From assembly GCA_027943335.1 (NCBI GenBank), contig BSBK01006395.1:1-64000 (forward strand): a stretch of 64,000 nucleotides of DNA, written 5' to 3'. Of this stretch, positions 43,784-56,516 are shown in pieces. Each line of letters begins with the position of its first letter. Position 1 is the first letter of the stretch. Source of the stretch: Chamaecyparis obtusa (taxonomy: Eukaryota; Streptophyta; Pinopsida; Cupressales; Cupressaceae). The notes under the pieces were generated by a model. It had not been told where the DNA came from, searched no databases, and saw only the letters and a program-made list of their open reading frames with translations. The position numbers were made by a program, and so were the translations under genes.

Positions 43784-45733
43784 ATGTCAGTTACGACAAG
43801 GTACCAAGTTAATCAAGGGAAGCGACCCCCTGTTGCCTTTAGCCAGTTACCACCTATCAAGGCCCGTCGACAACCTAAGGGAAAAGGACCCCTTTTTGAC
43901 CAATCTCCTAAGAGTGAATCCGAGGTTTGTTTCAATCCAGGAGCTAACCCTAGTGAAGTGAGCACCTCTTTCATACCACTTTCATCAAGTATGGACATGA
44001 GTTACACTTTCACCCGACAACAAAGAGAAGCCATGAATCAAACTCTCGAGGATATCTTTCAACGACACAGAAGAGAGTATGGTGGTTCTTCTCATGCCAG
44101 TCCACCCGGGTCACCTCCTAACAATGCGAGGTATTTTGATGCTCATCAACGAGCTGAAAGACAGCATAAGTCAGCCCACTCAGATTCAGGGTCACAACAC
44201 GAAGACCAGAACAACAAATCTAGTGATCACCATATCAACGCAGCTAATGCAATAAGGCATTCAAGACAAACCTCCCCACTTAAGGACACTTCTCGATATG
44301 CAAATACAAGATTGAGAAGCATTGAGAGAGAGAAGCAAGCCTACTTAGATGAACAGGCTGCAAAAAAGGAAAAATTCCGACAACTAGAGGAAGAGGAACG
44401 TGCATTGTTGGATATACAGAAAAGAGTCGCCCAAGAAGAAGAAGATAGACTCTATGCACAACAACTCCAAAGTCAATTTAACGGGAAGGTAGCCAATAGT
44501 GGGATCAACTCGCCCCCATCTACCCCTTCCCCTAGCCCTCGAAGAAGATCAAAGACACCCTCACGATCCCCAAGTCCTAGAGGAAGAAGGACTTCAAGAT
44601 ATGACCATCATAGGAGACAATCGTCTCATAGACATTCAAAGCAACCCTCCCAACGAGCACATCATGGCTCACAACACGGAGGCAGTTATGCTAAATCTGA
44701 TCATATGGACTTCATGACTATGCAACAAGAACCATCCTTTCAAGCCTATGTGGAGCAATACGTGGAACAAAATAAAGACCAATTTTTGGAAAGTCTTATC
44801 AACAAAGGCGCTAAAGTTCCATATAACTTTGATGTTCACCAAAAAATCAAGAAACAGAATCCTTCAACTGATGAGTTGATCTTACAGATGCAAAAGGATA
44901 TAGATAGAATAAAGGCTCCCAAGAGCACATTTCACTTGGACTCCATATGTCCTAATCCCATTGACAAAAGTGTGGTGATGGTAGAATTTCCTAAGAAAGT
45001 TGAATTCCCAACATACGACAAATATGATGGCACGGGTGACCCTCACGACCATGTTCGACAATTCTACATAATGAGCTTTTCCTTTCACCATGAAGACTCC
45101 TACTTGCTGAGATTATTCCCAAGGAGTTTAAAAGGTCAAGCCATGGAGTGGTTCACCAACCTTTCCCCTCCAGTAAGGACATTTAGAGAACTTGTCCAAA
45201 GATTTGTGCAACATTTTGCTTACAATTTATCTAGGTTGGTCACCATGCTTGATTTGTGTAAACTTAAGCAAAATCAAGGAGAATCTTTTGTCACCTTTTT
45301 GCAACGATGGAGGCGATTGTGTTCGAAATACCCAAGGACAATCCCTGAAGAAGAGAGAATTGATATCATTGTGAACAATCTAATACCAGAACTCAAATAT
45401 GAAGTCAAGAAAATCCCATTTAATTCCTTTGATACTATGATAGAGGTGGCATGTCGCATTGAGGATGTCCTAAAAGAACAAGGAATTTTGGCTAAACCAA
45501 CAAATAACAACAATAGCCAAAATAACAATACTAATGGTAACAAGGACAAAAAGAACTCTTATTGGAACAAAAATAAGCAAGTCGTCAACGACGGAGTTGT
45601 TGATTCATCTCAGGTCAAAAATGAAGGAGTTCTTAATCTCTCTCATGCAGTTCAAGCTATGAAGTTGCAAACATCGTCAACGCAACAAGACAAACCTCAG
45701 TATCAAAAGAGATCTAAAACGGAGAAAAGATAA
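43784..45733 (+). CDS. Gag protein of the Tat element
   Basis: 649 codons from ATG 43784. Residues 1-90 are low-complexity. Residues about 185-230 are a charged helix (YLDEQAAKKEKFRQLEEEE). Residues about 240-300 form an RS-like tract (PSPRRRSKTPSRSPSPRGRR, then His/Arg/Ser). The retrotransposon gag (capsid) domain spans about 400-560 (VEFPTYDKYDGTGDPHDHV, QAMEWFTNLSPPVRTFRELV, LKQNQGESFVTFLQRWRRL, IIVNNLIPELKYEVKKI). The C-terminus is Asn/Lys-rich. No zinc knuckle is seen. The frame ends at TAA (45731-45733) and pol follows in the same frame without an ATG, so pol would need stop readthrough, or the TAA is a mutation. It forms the virus-like particle in the cytoplasm. Confidence 0.93.
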   Translation: MSVTTRYQVNQGKRPPVAFSQLPPIKARRQPKGKGPLFDQSPKSESEVCFNPGANPSEVSTSFIPLSSSMDMSYTFTRQQREAMNQTLEDIFQRHRREYGGSSHASPPGSPPNNARYFDAHQRAERQHKSAHSDSGSQHEDQNNKSSDHHINAANAIRHSRQTSPLKDTSRYANTRLRSIEREKQAYLDEQAAKKEKFRQLEEEERALLDIQKRVAQEEEDRLYAQQLQSQFNGKVANSGINSPPSTPSPSPRRRSKTPSRSPSPRGRRTSRYDHHRRQSSHRHSKQPSQRAHHGSQHGGSYAKSDHMDFMTMQQEPSFQAYVEQYVEQNKDQFLESLINKGAKVPYNFDVHQKIKKQNPSTDELILQMQKDIDRIKAPKSTFHLDSICPNPIDKSVVMVEFPKKVEFPTYDKYDGTGDPHDHVRQFYIMSFSFHHEDSYLLRLFPRSLKGQAMEWFTNLSPPVRTFRELVQRFVQHFAYNLSRLVTMLDLCKLKQNQGESFVTFLQRWRRLCSKYPRTIPEEERIDIIVNNLIPELKYEVKKIPFNSFDTMIEVACRIEDVLKEQGILAKPTNNNNSQNNNTNGNKDKKNSYWNKNKQVVNDGVVDSSQVKNEGVLNLSHAVQAMKLQTSSTQQDKPQYQKRSKTEKR

Positions 45734-48700
45734 TTCACTAAATTGGGAGAATCCTATGCAGATGTTTTTAAGACACTAGTTGCTCATAATCTGGCGCACC
45801 CACAGGATCCTACAAAACATCGAATACCAGATCCTTTACCTCATTGGTGGGATGCTAAGGCTTTTTGCATTTTCCATAATGGGATTGGACACGACATAGA
45901 AAATTGTTTTAAACTCAAGCATCTTGTCCAAGACCTTATTGAGAAAGGACAATTACAAGTGGATGGGTTAACTACTAATGCAGACCATAAAGCCTTTAAA
46001 GAGCCCTTGCCTAAATATGAAAAAGGAGAGAATTCTAGCAATAAGAATGGCAAGGCGGCTATTAACTATACATACACACATGCTGATAATGTGATTAACA
46101 TGCTTGAAGTGGCTGACGATAATATCAACATGGTGAGAAAGAAAGATCCTTACGGACATAATGTGGACTCAATTCCTATGACTAATGAAAGACCCGCTGT
46201 GGTGATAAGAGGTCCTCACACACAAGGAATGCCCCGATCCCTCAATGTTGTCACTAGGGGTCAGGCTCAAGCACCCATTATCATCAAAGGTCCTAGCACT
46301 AGCAAGTCTAAACAACCCATGTCCAAAGGTGCTCCTCCAAAATCTATCGTTGGTCCTGATTCCAGTTATAACCTTATTGACCAACTACAACGAACACCCG
46401 CTCAGATATCCATTTTTGAGCTTTTAGAATTATCTCCTAAGCACAAGCGCGTCCTCGAGGATGCTTTGCGAGCAGCCAATGTCCCTAATAACTTAGATAT
46501 CGACCAATTCCAAAACATGGTCAACCATTTGGCTAGCCCTCATTTCCTCACCTTCTCAGAAGAAGATGACAAATCCATTAGTCACCTACATAATTTGGCC
46601 TTACACATCAAGGTCATGATTCATAAAACCCGTGTTAGGCGTGTACTGATAGATGGGGGTGCAGGGCTCAATATTTGTACTCTGAGTTTGCTACTAGCTC
46701 TAGGGTATTCCGAGAACGTCATTGACACAAAGAAAAGAATCACAATCAAAGCATATGATGAAGCAGAAAGAAGTTCTAAGGGATTGGCTGTTTTGCCTAT
46801 TCGTATTGGTCCTGTAGAAAGAGACATATTATTCCAAATTGTTGATGTTGGACCTCTCACCTACAACATTTTGCTAGGTAGGCCATGGATTCATGAAATG
46901 CAGGCAGTCCCATCGACATATCACCAGTGTGTTAAGTTCCCCCATAATGGTGTAGAAATTTGCATCCCGGGAGACAGTGCTCTATCAATTAATAAAATTT
47001 CCGCAGGATCACATGTACCTTTGAATAGAGAAGCTGACAATCCTAGTAGTTCACTTGAACAATGCAAGAAGAAATTCAAGACCATGGACCTTGGGATGGG
47101 AGATTATAAGATAGATTCTTTTACAAAAATGCCAATCTCTCCTAGGTCTTATGGGAGACCCTCCCCAAATGTGAAGCCTTCATCATCAGCAATGACGTTA
47201 TTTGGGAAATTTGTTGAGTCTTTGGTCCCCATTCAAGAAGAGAAAGAGGAAGTTGCTGTAAGGAACTGGATATATCACGAAGAGAAATACAAACATAATG
47301 AGAATTTTGCTCCTTCACCTGAAACTTATGGGAAAGGATATACACTGGTTAAAAATATGGGATATCCGGGATTTGGTCCCCTTAGTCATAGGCTGGATGC
47401 TAAAGCTGAGCCTCTTGATCATGCTCTTTTTGGATGCAAAAATAAGTCCACGATCGGCTTAGGTTTTGAGAATAAGAAGAAGAAAGGTATCCCTGTCCCA
47501 GTTGCAACGGACAACGACAGTGATGCAGATTATACACCCGATCTCTCCAACCAACAAGATGTGTCTGATGATTGGGTACCCTCAACGAATCTCCTTTGGG
47601 GAGATTCCACAGATTTGATGCTTAATAGTCCTACTACCCCAGCTGCGACGGATAGTGATTATGTGACTTCTAGATCGACAAAGGAAAGTGTTACTGTCCT
47701 AGCTGCGACGGATAGTACCAATACTAGCACTAGAGAGGGGGAAACCCTTCCTAACCTTAAGGCTTCTACATCACGAGGCCTAAATGATGACTCAGAGACA
47801 GACTCCCATGAATATGAATGGGATTCACTTTCAGATGCAACAATTGATCTAGATGTGGATATTATCCATGCCTATAGTACCCAACCCGATGCAACTAATG
47901 ATCCTAGTGTCAGACTAGAGGATTGCCCTCCTCACATAGCCTTAGTAGATGACGCTTCGTTTGATAGGATGAGCCCCAATTCAGGTATTTTAGGAGAAGA
48001 CTTGATGAGCTCCGATTATATGGTCACCAGAGATGACACCTTTCGCATTCACAACATCGAACCTACCATTGACTTGCCCCTTGTTCACTTTGACCTGATT
48101 GACTGGCCCCAGCGCCACCACGAGCCCACATTCCTCACATTTCGCAACGATTACGAAATTGCTTGCTATCTGAATGCTCTCGAACCCGTGGCTTCTTCCA
48201 CCAGTGAACCAACAACCAGCATGACGGAGCCTGATATTAAGTACCTCAGTCTCAAAACAAAAGAGAAAAAGAAAAATAGGTCTGATGGCGAAAACCACGT
48301 TGTGGCGGTGTCAGAACCAAAAATAGTAAAAAGAAATGACGCATCCAAAGGTGAAAACCTCTTTGAGGCACCTAAGGATGGGGTACTTAATAACTTGCCG
48401 AGTTATTTCCAGGATAGATCATCAATATTGATTGAACCAACAAAGCCGGTCAATCTAAACACAGAAGAAAATCCTCAGATAGTCCATCTTGCTCAGTCTT
48501 TATCAGAGGAAGAGACCAAGGCATATGTACAGTTTTTACAGAAAAAGAAAATTAATTTTGCATGGACCTACTCAGACATGCCAGGGCTTGACACAAATCT
48601 CATAATGCATCACTTATCTATAGCTCCAGGAGTCAAGCCAGTCAAACAGAGATTAAGAAAAATGCATCCACATATAGCTCTACTTGTCAAAGGAGAATTA

Positions 48701-51700
48701 GAAAAGCTTTTGAAAGTTGGATTTATTAGAGCCATCGATTACGTAGAATGGATCTCAAACATAGTACCGGTCTCCAAACATGATGGGTCCATTCGTGTCT
48801 GCACAGATTTTAGAGATCTAAACAAAGCCTGCCCGAAGGATGACTTTCCACTTCCAAACATTGACATGATAGTGGACATGACGGTGGGCTATGACATATA
48901 TTCCCTAATGGATGGTTTCTCGGGGTATAATCAAATCAAAATAGCTCCTGAAGACCAAGAGAAAACAGCATTCACATGTGCATGGGGAACCTACTGTTGG
49001 AACGTCATGCCATTCGGGTTAAAGAATGCAGGAGCAACCTACCAAAGAGCTATGACAACTATCTTTCATGATATGATGCACAAAAATATGGAAGATTATG
49101 TGGATGATACCCTGGCAAAATCAAGAAAAAGGGACACACACCTCAATGATCTGGAAGTAATTCTAGATCGTATGGAACAATTTCAACTCAGATTAAATCC
49201 AAAGAAGTGCGCATTTGGCGTCACCTCAGGCAAACTTTTAGGATTCATAATATCAGCAAAAGGTATCGAGGTTGATCCCGAAAAGGTCCAAGCAATCCTA
49301 GATATGCCACCTCCTCGAAATATCAGCCAAATGAGAAGTCTTCAAAGACGTCTTCAATCAATTAGGAGGTTTATTTCTCAGCTTGCAGATAGAGCGCAAC
49401 CCTTCAACAAGACATTGCATAAGGGTGCTTCTTGTGTTTGGAATGAGGATTGTCAAAAGAGCCTAGATCAGATCAAACAATACTTGGCTAATCCTCCGAT
49501 CTTAATGCCTCCTATTCCAGGGAAACCATTGCTTCTATATATCTCAGCTACAGACACTTCCCTGGGGGCATTATTGGCTCAAACAGATGATACTGGGAAA
49601 GAACGGGCCATCTACTATATCAGCCGTACTCTAGTCTCTTATGAGATCAATTACAATAATATTGAGAAGTCTTGTCTCGCGGTGGTGTTTGCTTCTCAAA
49701 AGTTGCGCCACTACATGCTTGCTCATACCATACACTTGATTGCCAAAATTGATCCCCTTAAATACTTGCTTGGTAAGGCTGCCCTGACGGGTAGACTTGC
49801 TAAATGGATGATGGTCCTCACTGAATTTGACATAGAGTACGTTGAAAGGAAGGCAATAAAAGGGCAAGCTATTGCTGACCAATTAGCTGATTTTCCAATC
49901 CAGGATAGTATGCCAGTCCAAGTGGAATTCCCAGATGAACACATCTTATATACCACTACTCGCACTTGGACAATGTTCTTTGATGGCTCCCGCATGCAAA
50001 ATGGATCAGGTGCTGGAGTGTTATTTGTTTCTCCACATGGGTACAACATTCTGAAGTCTTATAAACTATTATTCCCATGTACCAATAATATTGCAGAATA
50101 TGAAGCTTTAACTAATGGCTTGAAAATGGCTATAGAATGGAATATCACAGAATTACATGTCTTTGGGGATTCTCAGCTAATCATCAACCAAGTCAATGAA
50201 GAGTATCAAACCAAGGATGACAAATTGATACCCTATAAAAAGATGGTTGATTCTTTGAAACACTATTTCACCTTTGTGACGTTTCAACAAATCCCTAGGA
50301 TAGAGAACAAAGCTGCAGACGCCATGGCCACATTGGCTTCACTTCTTCAGTTGGAGACACATGAATCCAGATTTGAATTCCTGGTGGAAGAGCTACACCA
50401 TCCCATCTTTGACTCATCTGAAAGCCGTGTCATTTGTGCCATTATCACACACGAGTCTTCCCGATATGGTGCTATCTATTCATATCTTTGTGATGGCATC
50501 ATCCCTGACACATTCACCCGCTCCGAATGCTGAAACCTCATCCGTAACGCCTCTCGCCACACCCTCATCTCTGGTGACTTATATAGAAGGGGTTTAGATG
50601 GGACACTCCTTAGGTGCTTGGAAAAGGAGGAATCCAACCAAGCGTTAGCTGACATCCACGAGGGCATTTGTGGTGGGCATTCTAATGGTCTTGCCATGGC
50701 CCGAAGGTTGCTTAGGGCGGGATATTATTGGCCCACAATGCAGATAGACGCAGTCACCTTTGCTAAGTCATGTGAAAAATGTCAGAAACACGGCAACCTG
50801 ATTCATGCTCCGGGTAGGGAGCTGATCCCTTCTATTTCTCATTGGCCATTTCAGCGCTGGGCCTTTGATCTAGTTGGGCAAATTCACCCCAACTCATCAG
50901 GTGGACACAAGTTCATTATTACTGCCACTGACTACTTCACAAAATGGGTGGAGGCCGTACCACTTTCTGTTGCTTCAGGAAGGACCATTTCTTTGTTCAT
51001 CTTGAATCATATCATTTGCTGATTTGGAGTGCCTTCTAAGATCATTACTGACAATGGAGGTCAATTTAAGAATAAAGACCTAAAGCACCTATGCAAAAAG
51101 TTTAAAATCAAGCAACATTGGTCCTCCATATATTTCCCACAAGGAAACGGACAGGCAGAAGCTTCTAACAAAACCATTCTTAAGATTCTTCATAGAACAG
51201 TACACAAGAATGGTAGGGATTGGCACTTACAAATCAATCCAGCACTATGGGCTTACCGAACAAGTATTCACACACCTACAGGAGCCACTCCTTTCTCTCT
51301 CACCTATGGCGCTGAAGCAATATTGCCTTTAGAAGTCGAGATACCATCCCTCAGAGTCTCACTCAAAGGTTTGATTACAGATGAGGATTACCGCGCCATG
51401 AGGTTGCAGGAACTAGAACTTCTAGATGAGAAGCGTAAGGCTTCCTTTGATCATATGAGAGCATATCAGAAGCGTATGTCCAAGGCATTCAACAAGAAGG
51501 TTCGCCCTAGAGAATTTCAAATAGGTGATCTTGTTTTACGAGAAAACCCTAAGAACCAGCAAAACAAAGAGCAAAAGGGCAAGTTTGAACCTAACTGGCT
51601 TGGACCATATGTCATCACAGCTGCTTTTGGTACTGGTGCGTATTTACTATCAGATCCTGATGGAGAACAGCTCCCTGATCCCATCAACATTGTGCACCTT

Positions 51701-51718
51701 AAGAAGTTCTACCCTTGA
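45734..51718 (+). CDS. Pol polyprotein of the Tat element with two internal TGA stops
   Basis: In frame with gag; open from after 45733 to TGA at 50531-50533, then to TGA at 51020-51022, then to 51718. Domains, residues counted from 45743. Zinc-like segment CIFHNGIGHDIENC near 45-60 (Tat elements have it at the start of pol). Aspartic protease near 300 (VLIDGGAGLNI). G-patch-like segment 530-570 (MGYPGFGPLSHRL, IGLGFENK). RT 930-1150 (VCTDFRDLNKACPKDDFPLP, FSGYNQIKIAPEDQEKTAF, MPFGLKNAGATYQR; active site DYVDDTLAK). RNase H 1265-1370 (LLYISATDTSLGALLAQ). Archaeal-like RNase H 1408-1530 (FFDGSRMQNGSGAGV, NIAEYEAL, FGDSQLIINQV, ENKAADAMA). Integrase after the first TGA: zinc domain H...H and CEKCQ, core FDLVGQ, IITDNGGQF, GNGQAEASN. 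Both TGAs could come from CGA. Confidence 0.95.
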
Positions 51719-53660
51719 TGCCCGTTCTGTCTGGGGGCATCTTTTGTATATATCTTATTGGTCCTGAAAAAATTCCAAAAAAATTCATATATGATGCTGA
51801 AAAAATCCTAAAAAGCATAAAAAGTCCTGAAAAAACTACAAAAAAATCAAAAAAAAATTCAAAAATTCAAAAAAAAATAGAAAAAGTGCCTTGGTGAAAA
51901 CCTAGCAATAGGCGCCTTGGTAGCAAAAATACAAAAAAATCAAAAAAATGATGAAAAATGATTCCAAGTGGTGAAAACCTGGAAACAGGCGCTACTTGAG
52001 GCCTTTGTACCCCTATTTGTTAGCATACGTCCTCGACACTTAGCCACTTTCCATCATGCCTTGACCTTATTTGGCCTAGTTTGGAATTGGTCTTTGTCTT
52101 TGTCTAGGGGGCATAACTGTTCGCATAGGTCCTTTTGGTGCGTTTGTCTCTTGGGGCATTTCACAACAGGTGTTTTTCAACACCACCCCAAACAGTGTTT
52201 TTCAACACTACCCTTGCGTCGAGTGTTTCTTAACACTTATCAGATGTCTTACCCAACAGTCTCGCATGATGCGATATTTCCCATTTGCAGATGCGATACT
52301 CAGAATTTGACTCTATGACCAACACACACGCACTTAAACAATCAACTCGCTGACGATATGATGACTTTATTTTTCTTTGTGTGCTGTCTATGAGGATTTC
52401 TTTGATGAGTGATCTCTCCCTGAGAAGTTTTCGATGATGCATAGCTAGAAGACTGAGGGAATGAGAACATGTTTTCTTTCTTTATCTGCTTATGGGTATA
52501 TTTTGTTGATCCTAACTGTCATGAGCATTTATACTGGTCCTACTTGACACTATGGATTGACAAGGTATTATCCTTGACTGTTTTGCGAGTGCATGCTTTT
52601 AGCTATCCTAACTTTCATGTGTCTTGATACAAGCATAATCTCGCCATATCAAACTTAGGTAATCTTACTGCATTAGTCATCTTGACCTATATGTCTTTGA
52701 TGCCTAGGTAAGATTTCCACATTTCTATCTGATAAAGATCATATTCATATCCACATAGTAATGCTAGTGTGCATTGTATGATCTTACGACGCTAGCAATA
52801 ACGCTCGATGATGATAATTAGATGTCTATAAGCGTTGTGACCTTGCAATTCAACCACTTTCATAGTAGCTTGCATTTCTAGGTTCATGTTAGTTTAGTTT
52901 TTGCATCTTGCATATGAAGAGAGCTTTCTTTTTTATCAGCTACGGACTAGTTGGTCAACTGTGCTCATTTTCTGATTCTTCTTGATCACATCTTTCATTT
53001 CTAGTCTTTCATATCACATCACTTTCTATCCATTTTCGGACTTGAAATCGAAATCTGAGTTGCGTTTCCAAATTTTCTCATTCTTCTACGCAGTTGACTG
53101 ACCTTTTGAGGCATAATTCTTCGATCTTTGATGGACTTTCTTCCTTCCATGTCTCTCAATTTTCTAGTCTTTCATTCATGCTATTTCTAGTCTTCTATTT
53201 CTATTCTTCTACTTCATCACTGGGGCATGTTCTATTGCCTAATGGTTAACCTATTTGACCCTCACATTCGATTGTGATTTTATTCTGATTTGATCAAATC
53301 CTTATCAATTCGCTGTTCTCCTCTCTACTTGATTTCGATTTCAATTCCGAGGGGGCAGTACCTATGGGATTCTCATCCCCAATCGCTTGATTCTCTTGAT
53401 TCAGACATCTTTTGTGAGCTTTTGCTCAAAATTTGAGATTCTTATCTCCCATTTTTAGACATTGATTATTGCCTAGCAGCGACGGTGATGGTTTTGTCTA
53501 AAGCTTGATTTGCACCTAGCAGCGACGGTGTTGGTCTAAGCTTTTGTTTATGTTTGTCCAGATGTGATCCCGAATCGACCTCATATCTGAGTTGTTTTGT
53601 GATCCCAAATAGATCTCACATTTCAATTCTTCTTTGACTGCATGTGTTCCCAAATCGATC
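51719..53660 (+). other. Tat element 3' untranslated region
   Basis: It starts with an A-rich block (51770-51960) in which AAAAA alternates with short words, followed by paired phrases GGTGAAAACCT(A/G)G...AATAGGCGC or ACAGGCGC. Downstream are pyrimidine-rich stretches and repeated phrases such as CCTAGCAGCGACGGTG (53471 and 53513) and GTGATCCC(G/A)AAT. No gene is seen. Confidence 0.7.
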
Positions 53661-53671
53661 ACACATTAGTC

Positions 53672-53684
53672 AAAGAGGGGCAAA
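53672..53684 (+). promoter_or_regulatory. Tat element polypurine tract
   Basis: AAAGAGGGGCAAA ends at the 3' LTR and would prime plus-strand DNA synthesis. Confidence 0.85.
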
Positions 53685-54689
53685 TGTATGCACCCTAAAA
53701 TGGTCGCCTAGACTTTGGGCCCCATTTATTCAATTTATCAATCCTGAATCATTTTGATCAATAATCAATATTTTCAACATTATCAATCTCTTGATCAATT
53801 CTTAATTTTGATCATATATTGGATTTTTATCCTATGGGCTAACCATTTATCCTAAGTCTTTATTTAATTAAAAGGAATATTTCCTCCCCTTTCAATTAAA
53901 TAAAAAAGCCCCCACTTTCCTCTTATCCTAAGTTGCACAAATAAAACATTATTCCTATTTTATAAAAAGGGAAAAAGCACTTTTGTCTCACATGAGGCTC
54001 AAAAGTCAACACTTCACTCTCATTGGAGGATACTTCTGCACATGGATTGCTCCTCTTTCAACCTCCACCGCTGATTAAGACTTTTGCCTCTTAATCTCCA
54101 TGGTCCATTCTTTTGCATTTCTTATAAAAGGAGAGCTCTCTCCTTCATTTGCATAGATAGATATCCATGTTTTATGCTATTGTTATGCTGCAGGTTTTCT
54201 AGGTACATTTGGAGCTTTTGAAGACATTGAAGACTTGTTGCTTTCATCATTTTTAGTTGCATTTCATAATAGTTTTGCTTTCATAGTTACCTTCATGGCA
54301 TCATAGATTAGATTTCCTTTTATGCAATAGAATAGATCTCACATAGCTTAATTAGGGGCTTGAAATCTATTGTACTTTCCTTTTATAGCTTAGTTTGTAC
54401 TTCCATTTTCATAGCATAGCTTGCACATTTGCATCTTCATCTTAGTTGCATTGCATTTCATTTCCATTTAGATTCTTGGAGATATTGGCATTGTTGCCCT
54501 TGTCTTCATTGTGAATCTCTCATTGTGTGGTTGACTAGCAAGGTCACTTTCTTGTAGCTCTAGCTGAGAGCAAAACTCATAGTCCCTTGCAACTCCATGC
54601 ATAGAGAGCTATGAGCCGCTTTGTGAGGCCTCACTCTTGAGTAACCTTGCATGTAATGGTTCATAGAAGTGCATATTTTAGTGTGTACA
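53685..54689 (+). repeat. Tat element 3' LTR
   Basis: Almost identical to the 5' LTR; differences seen are CAAGTTTT/CAGGTTTT and two changes near TTAATTT(C/T)GATCATATATT(A/G)G. Followed by CTAAT. Confidence 0.97.
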
Positions 54690-54694
54690 CTAAT

Positions 54695-56500
54695 AACTTA
54701 TATAGGGGATGTAACGGCCTTCAAAAATGGACCCGAGATGGAATGGATTCTAGAGCGTGTTCTCTGCCCCGAGCATGTCTCTTCATCTTCTGATCCTTGA
54801 GTGTGCAATGACTTAAGGATGCATTACATGCTAATGTTGGTTACGAAATATTTGTGAGCTCTTCCTTGTGAGATTTTTGAGGAAAAAGTGTGAAGCTTTC
54901 TATAGAAATTGAGAATTATTCCAATGATGGAAAACATAGATGATGGATTGAAAAAAAAATGATTATAATTTAAATTCTTCACATTCTGATTCATCTCTCT
55001 CACACGGTCTTCTGGAATGTTTATTGAATAATGATGTGCAATATTCTACATTTTCCTGTAATGGAGAGGAATTTGGTGCAAAGGGATGGAAATTAAATAG
55101 GGGAGGAGAAGATTTTGACTAGATGTACTCATTTCACTGTCATAAACAAAGAAAGAAGAAATTCAACGTGAGTAGAAGCATTCATTCTTCAAGAAAGGAA
55201 GATCATGGGAAAAATCTTATAGAAATAATGATAAAGGATGATCATAGACTTTTTCTTGTGGGAAGGGAGACAGTCTCAAGTTAATTGTCAATTTACTGGT
55301 TTACTTCAACATCAGTAAAATTCAATGATGGGTCTTTGATGATGGATAAGAAGAGTGATCAGAAACATGATGTAAAATAAATATATGCAACTGAATTTAA
55401 CAACAATAGAAAACTATATTATAGATTGTAGGAAGCTAATATCTCTAAGAAAATCTAGACAATCAAATTGATGTCTCAGAAAAAATATATATTATAGATT
55501 ATAAAAAGTTGATATCTCTAAGCTAAGATTATGTTAGTAGCAAGAAAAGTGATGATGAATCTACCTGGAAAAAGTGACACTCCAAGGAGTAATGATCTGG
55601 TTTTGATTAATACACACTCACACCCTTACTGATCAAGATATAGTCTCCCTCCTACTCTCCACACTATGAATCCATTGACTCCTGTTGCAACAAATTTTAA
55701 AAAGTTATCACAATGTATGCTTGGATTCTTCAAAGACTATGAGCTGAAAGAAGAAGCAAAATAATGGACACTTATTGAGTATCAATATAACACTTGGGCA
55801 CCTGACATGCATAATGCTGAAGAAATGTGTATACACTAGTGAGCATCAATATCAATCATTAACAATTTTGCATACCTTACCAACAAGAGAAAGTCCAATA
55901 ATTATATTGACACATGCCACAACCTACTACAAAACCAAGTGGAATCTAGACTCATTGAACAAAACAAACCATATACTCAAATAATTTTTCAAATAAATGG
56001 CAAAGAGAGTCACTAGTCTACCAAAAGAGACAACACCAAAAAAAATATTCAAGCTTTGCAAGTAGTACCCAACACTTTGAAAGAAGCCAAATGAATATTA
56101 GACAAGAATAACAATATTGCTTGGATCTCTTTTAATATGTGTTAAACTTAAAAAGTTAACAAAAAAATGTGTAGGAAAAAATTGAATTCTCCTCTACTGA
56201 ATCCCCTATTGTTTTATTGCTAAAATGGTAATGATGCATGCATAGTGCTCTTTGAAACTTACAAAAAAATAAAGTAGACAGACTATATACATAGAGTTCA
56301 TGGACTCTATTACAAACTAAAAGTTCTAAATTAAATACCACAATTACTGCTACTACCATTAATTTTACATATAAAATAAATTTTGCTGCATCTCTAAGAA
56401 CAACCTGTAGCAAAGCATGCACAAATTAAAAAAACACATGCAAAGCTGAAAATAGGGCATGCATAATTTTAATAAATAAAAGGAAAAGTCTTATGAACTA
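54695..56500. other. No gene recognised
   Basis: AT-rich sequence with stops in all frames. By position it should carry on the sequence interrupted at 40302. The short ORFs at 55775 and 56156 show no motif. Confidence 0.5.
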
Positions 56501-56516
56501 TCTATGAGCTCTTCAT

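Larger units (their letters stand above)
40303..54689 (+). mobile_element. Young Tat-type Ty3/gypsy retrotransposon, nearly complete
   Basis: Two 1005-bp LTRs (40303-41307 and 53685-54689) with only about three visible differences. Perfect CTAAT duplications (40298-40302, 54690-54694). Primer site TGGCGCCCACCGTGGGGC directly after the 5' LTR and polypurine tract AAAGAGGGGCAAA before the 3' LTR. The interior encodes gag, protease, G-patch, RT, RNase H, a second RNase H of the archaeal-like type and integrase in that order. The extra RNase H between RT-RNase H and integrase is characteristic of the Tat clade (Ogre, Retand and relatives). Total 14.4 kb. Three in-frame stops lie in an otherwise continuous frame, so the copy is recent but probably not autonomous unless readthrough occurs. 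Confidence 0.96.

Noticed and set aside
47990..48348. Minus-strand ORFs inside the Tat pol
   Set aside because: Shadow frames of the long pol ORF, no family motif.
55820..55845. ACTAGTG near 55833 as the missing end of the 39630 CACTA fragment
   Set aside because: Only the palindromic ACTAGT core matches, and there are no TTGGTC subterminal motifs beside it.
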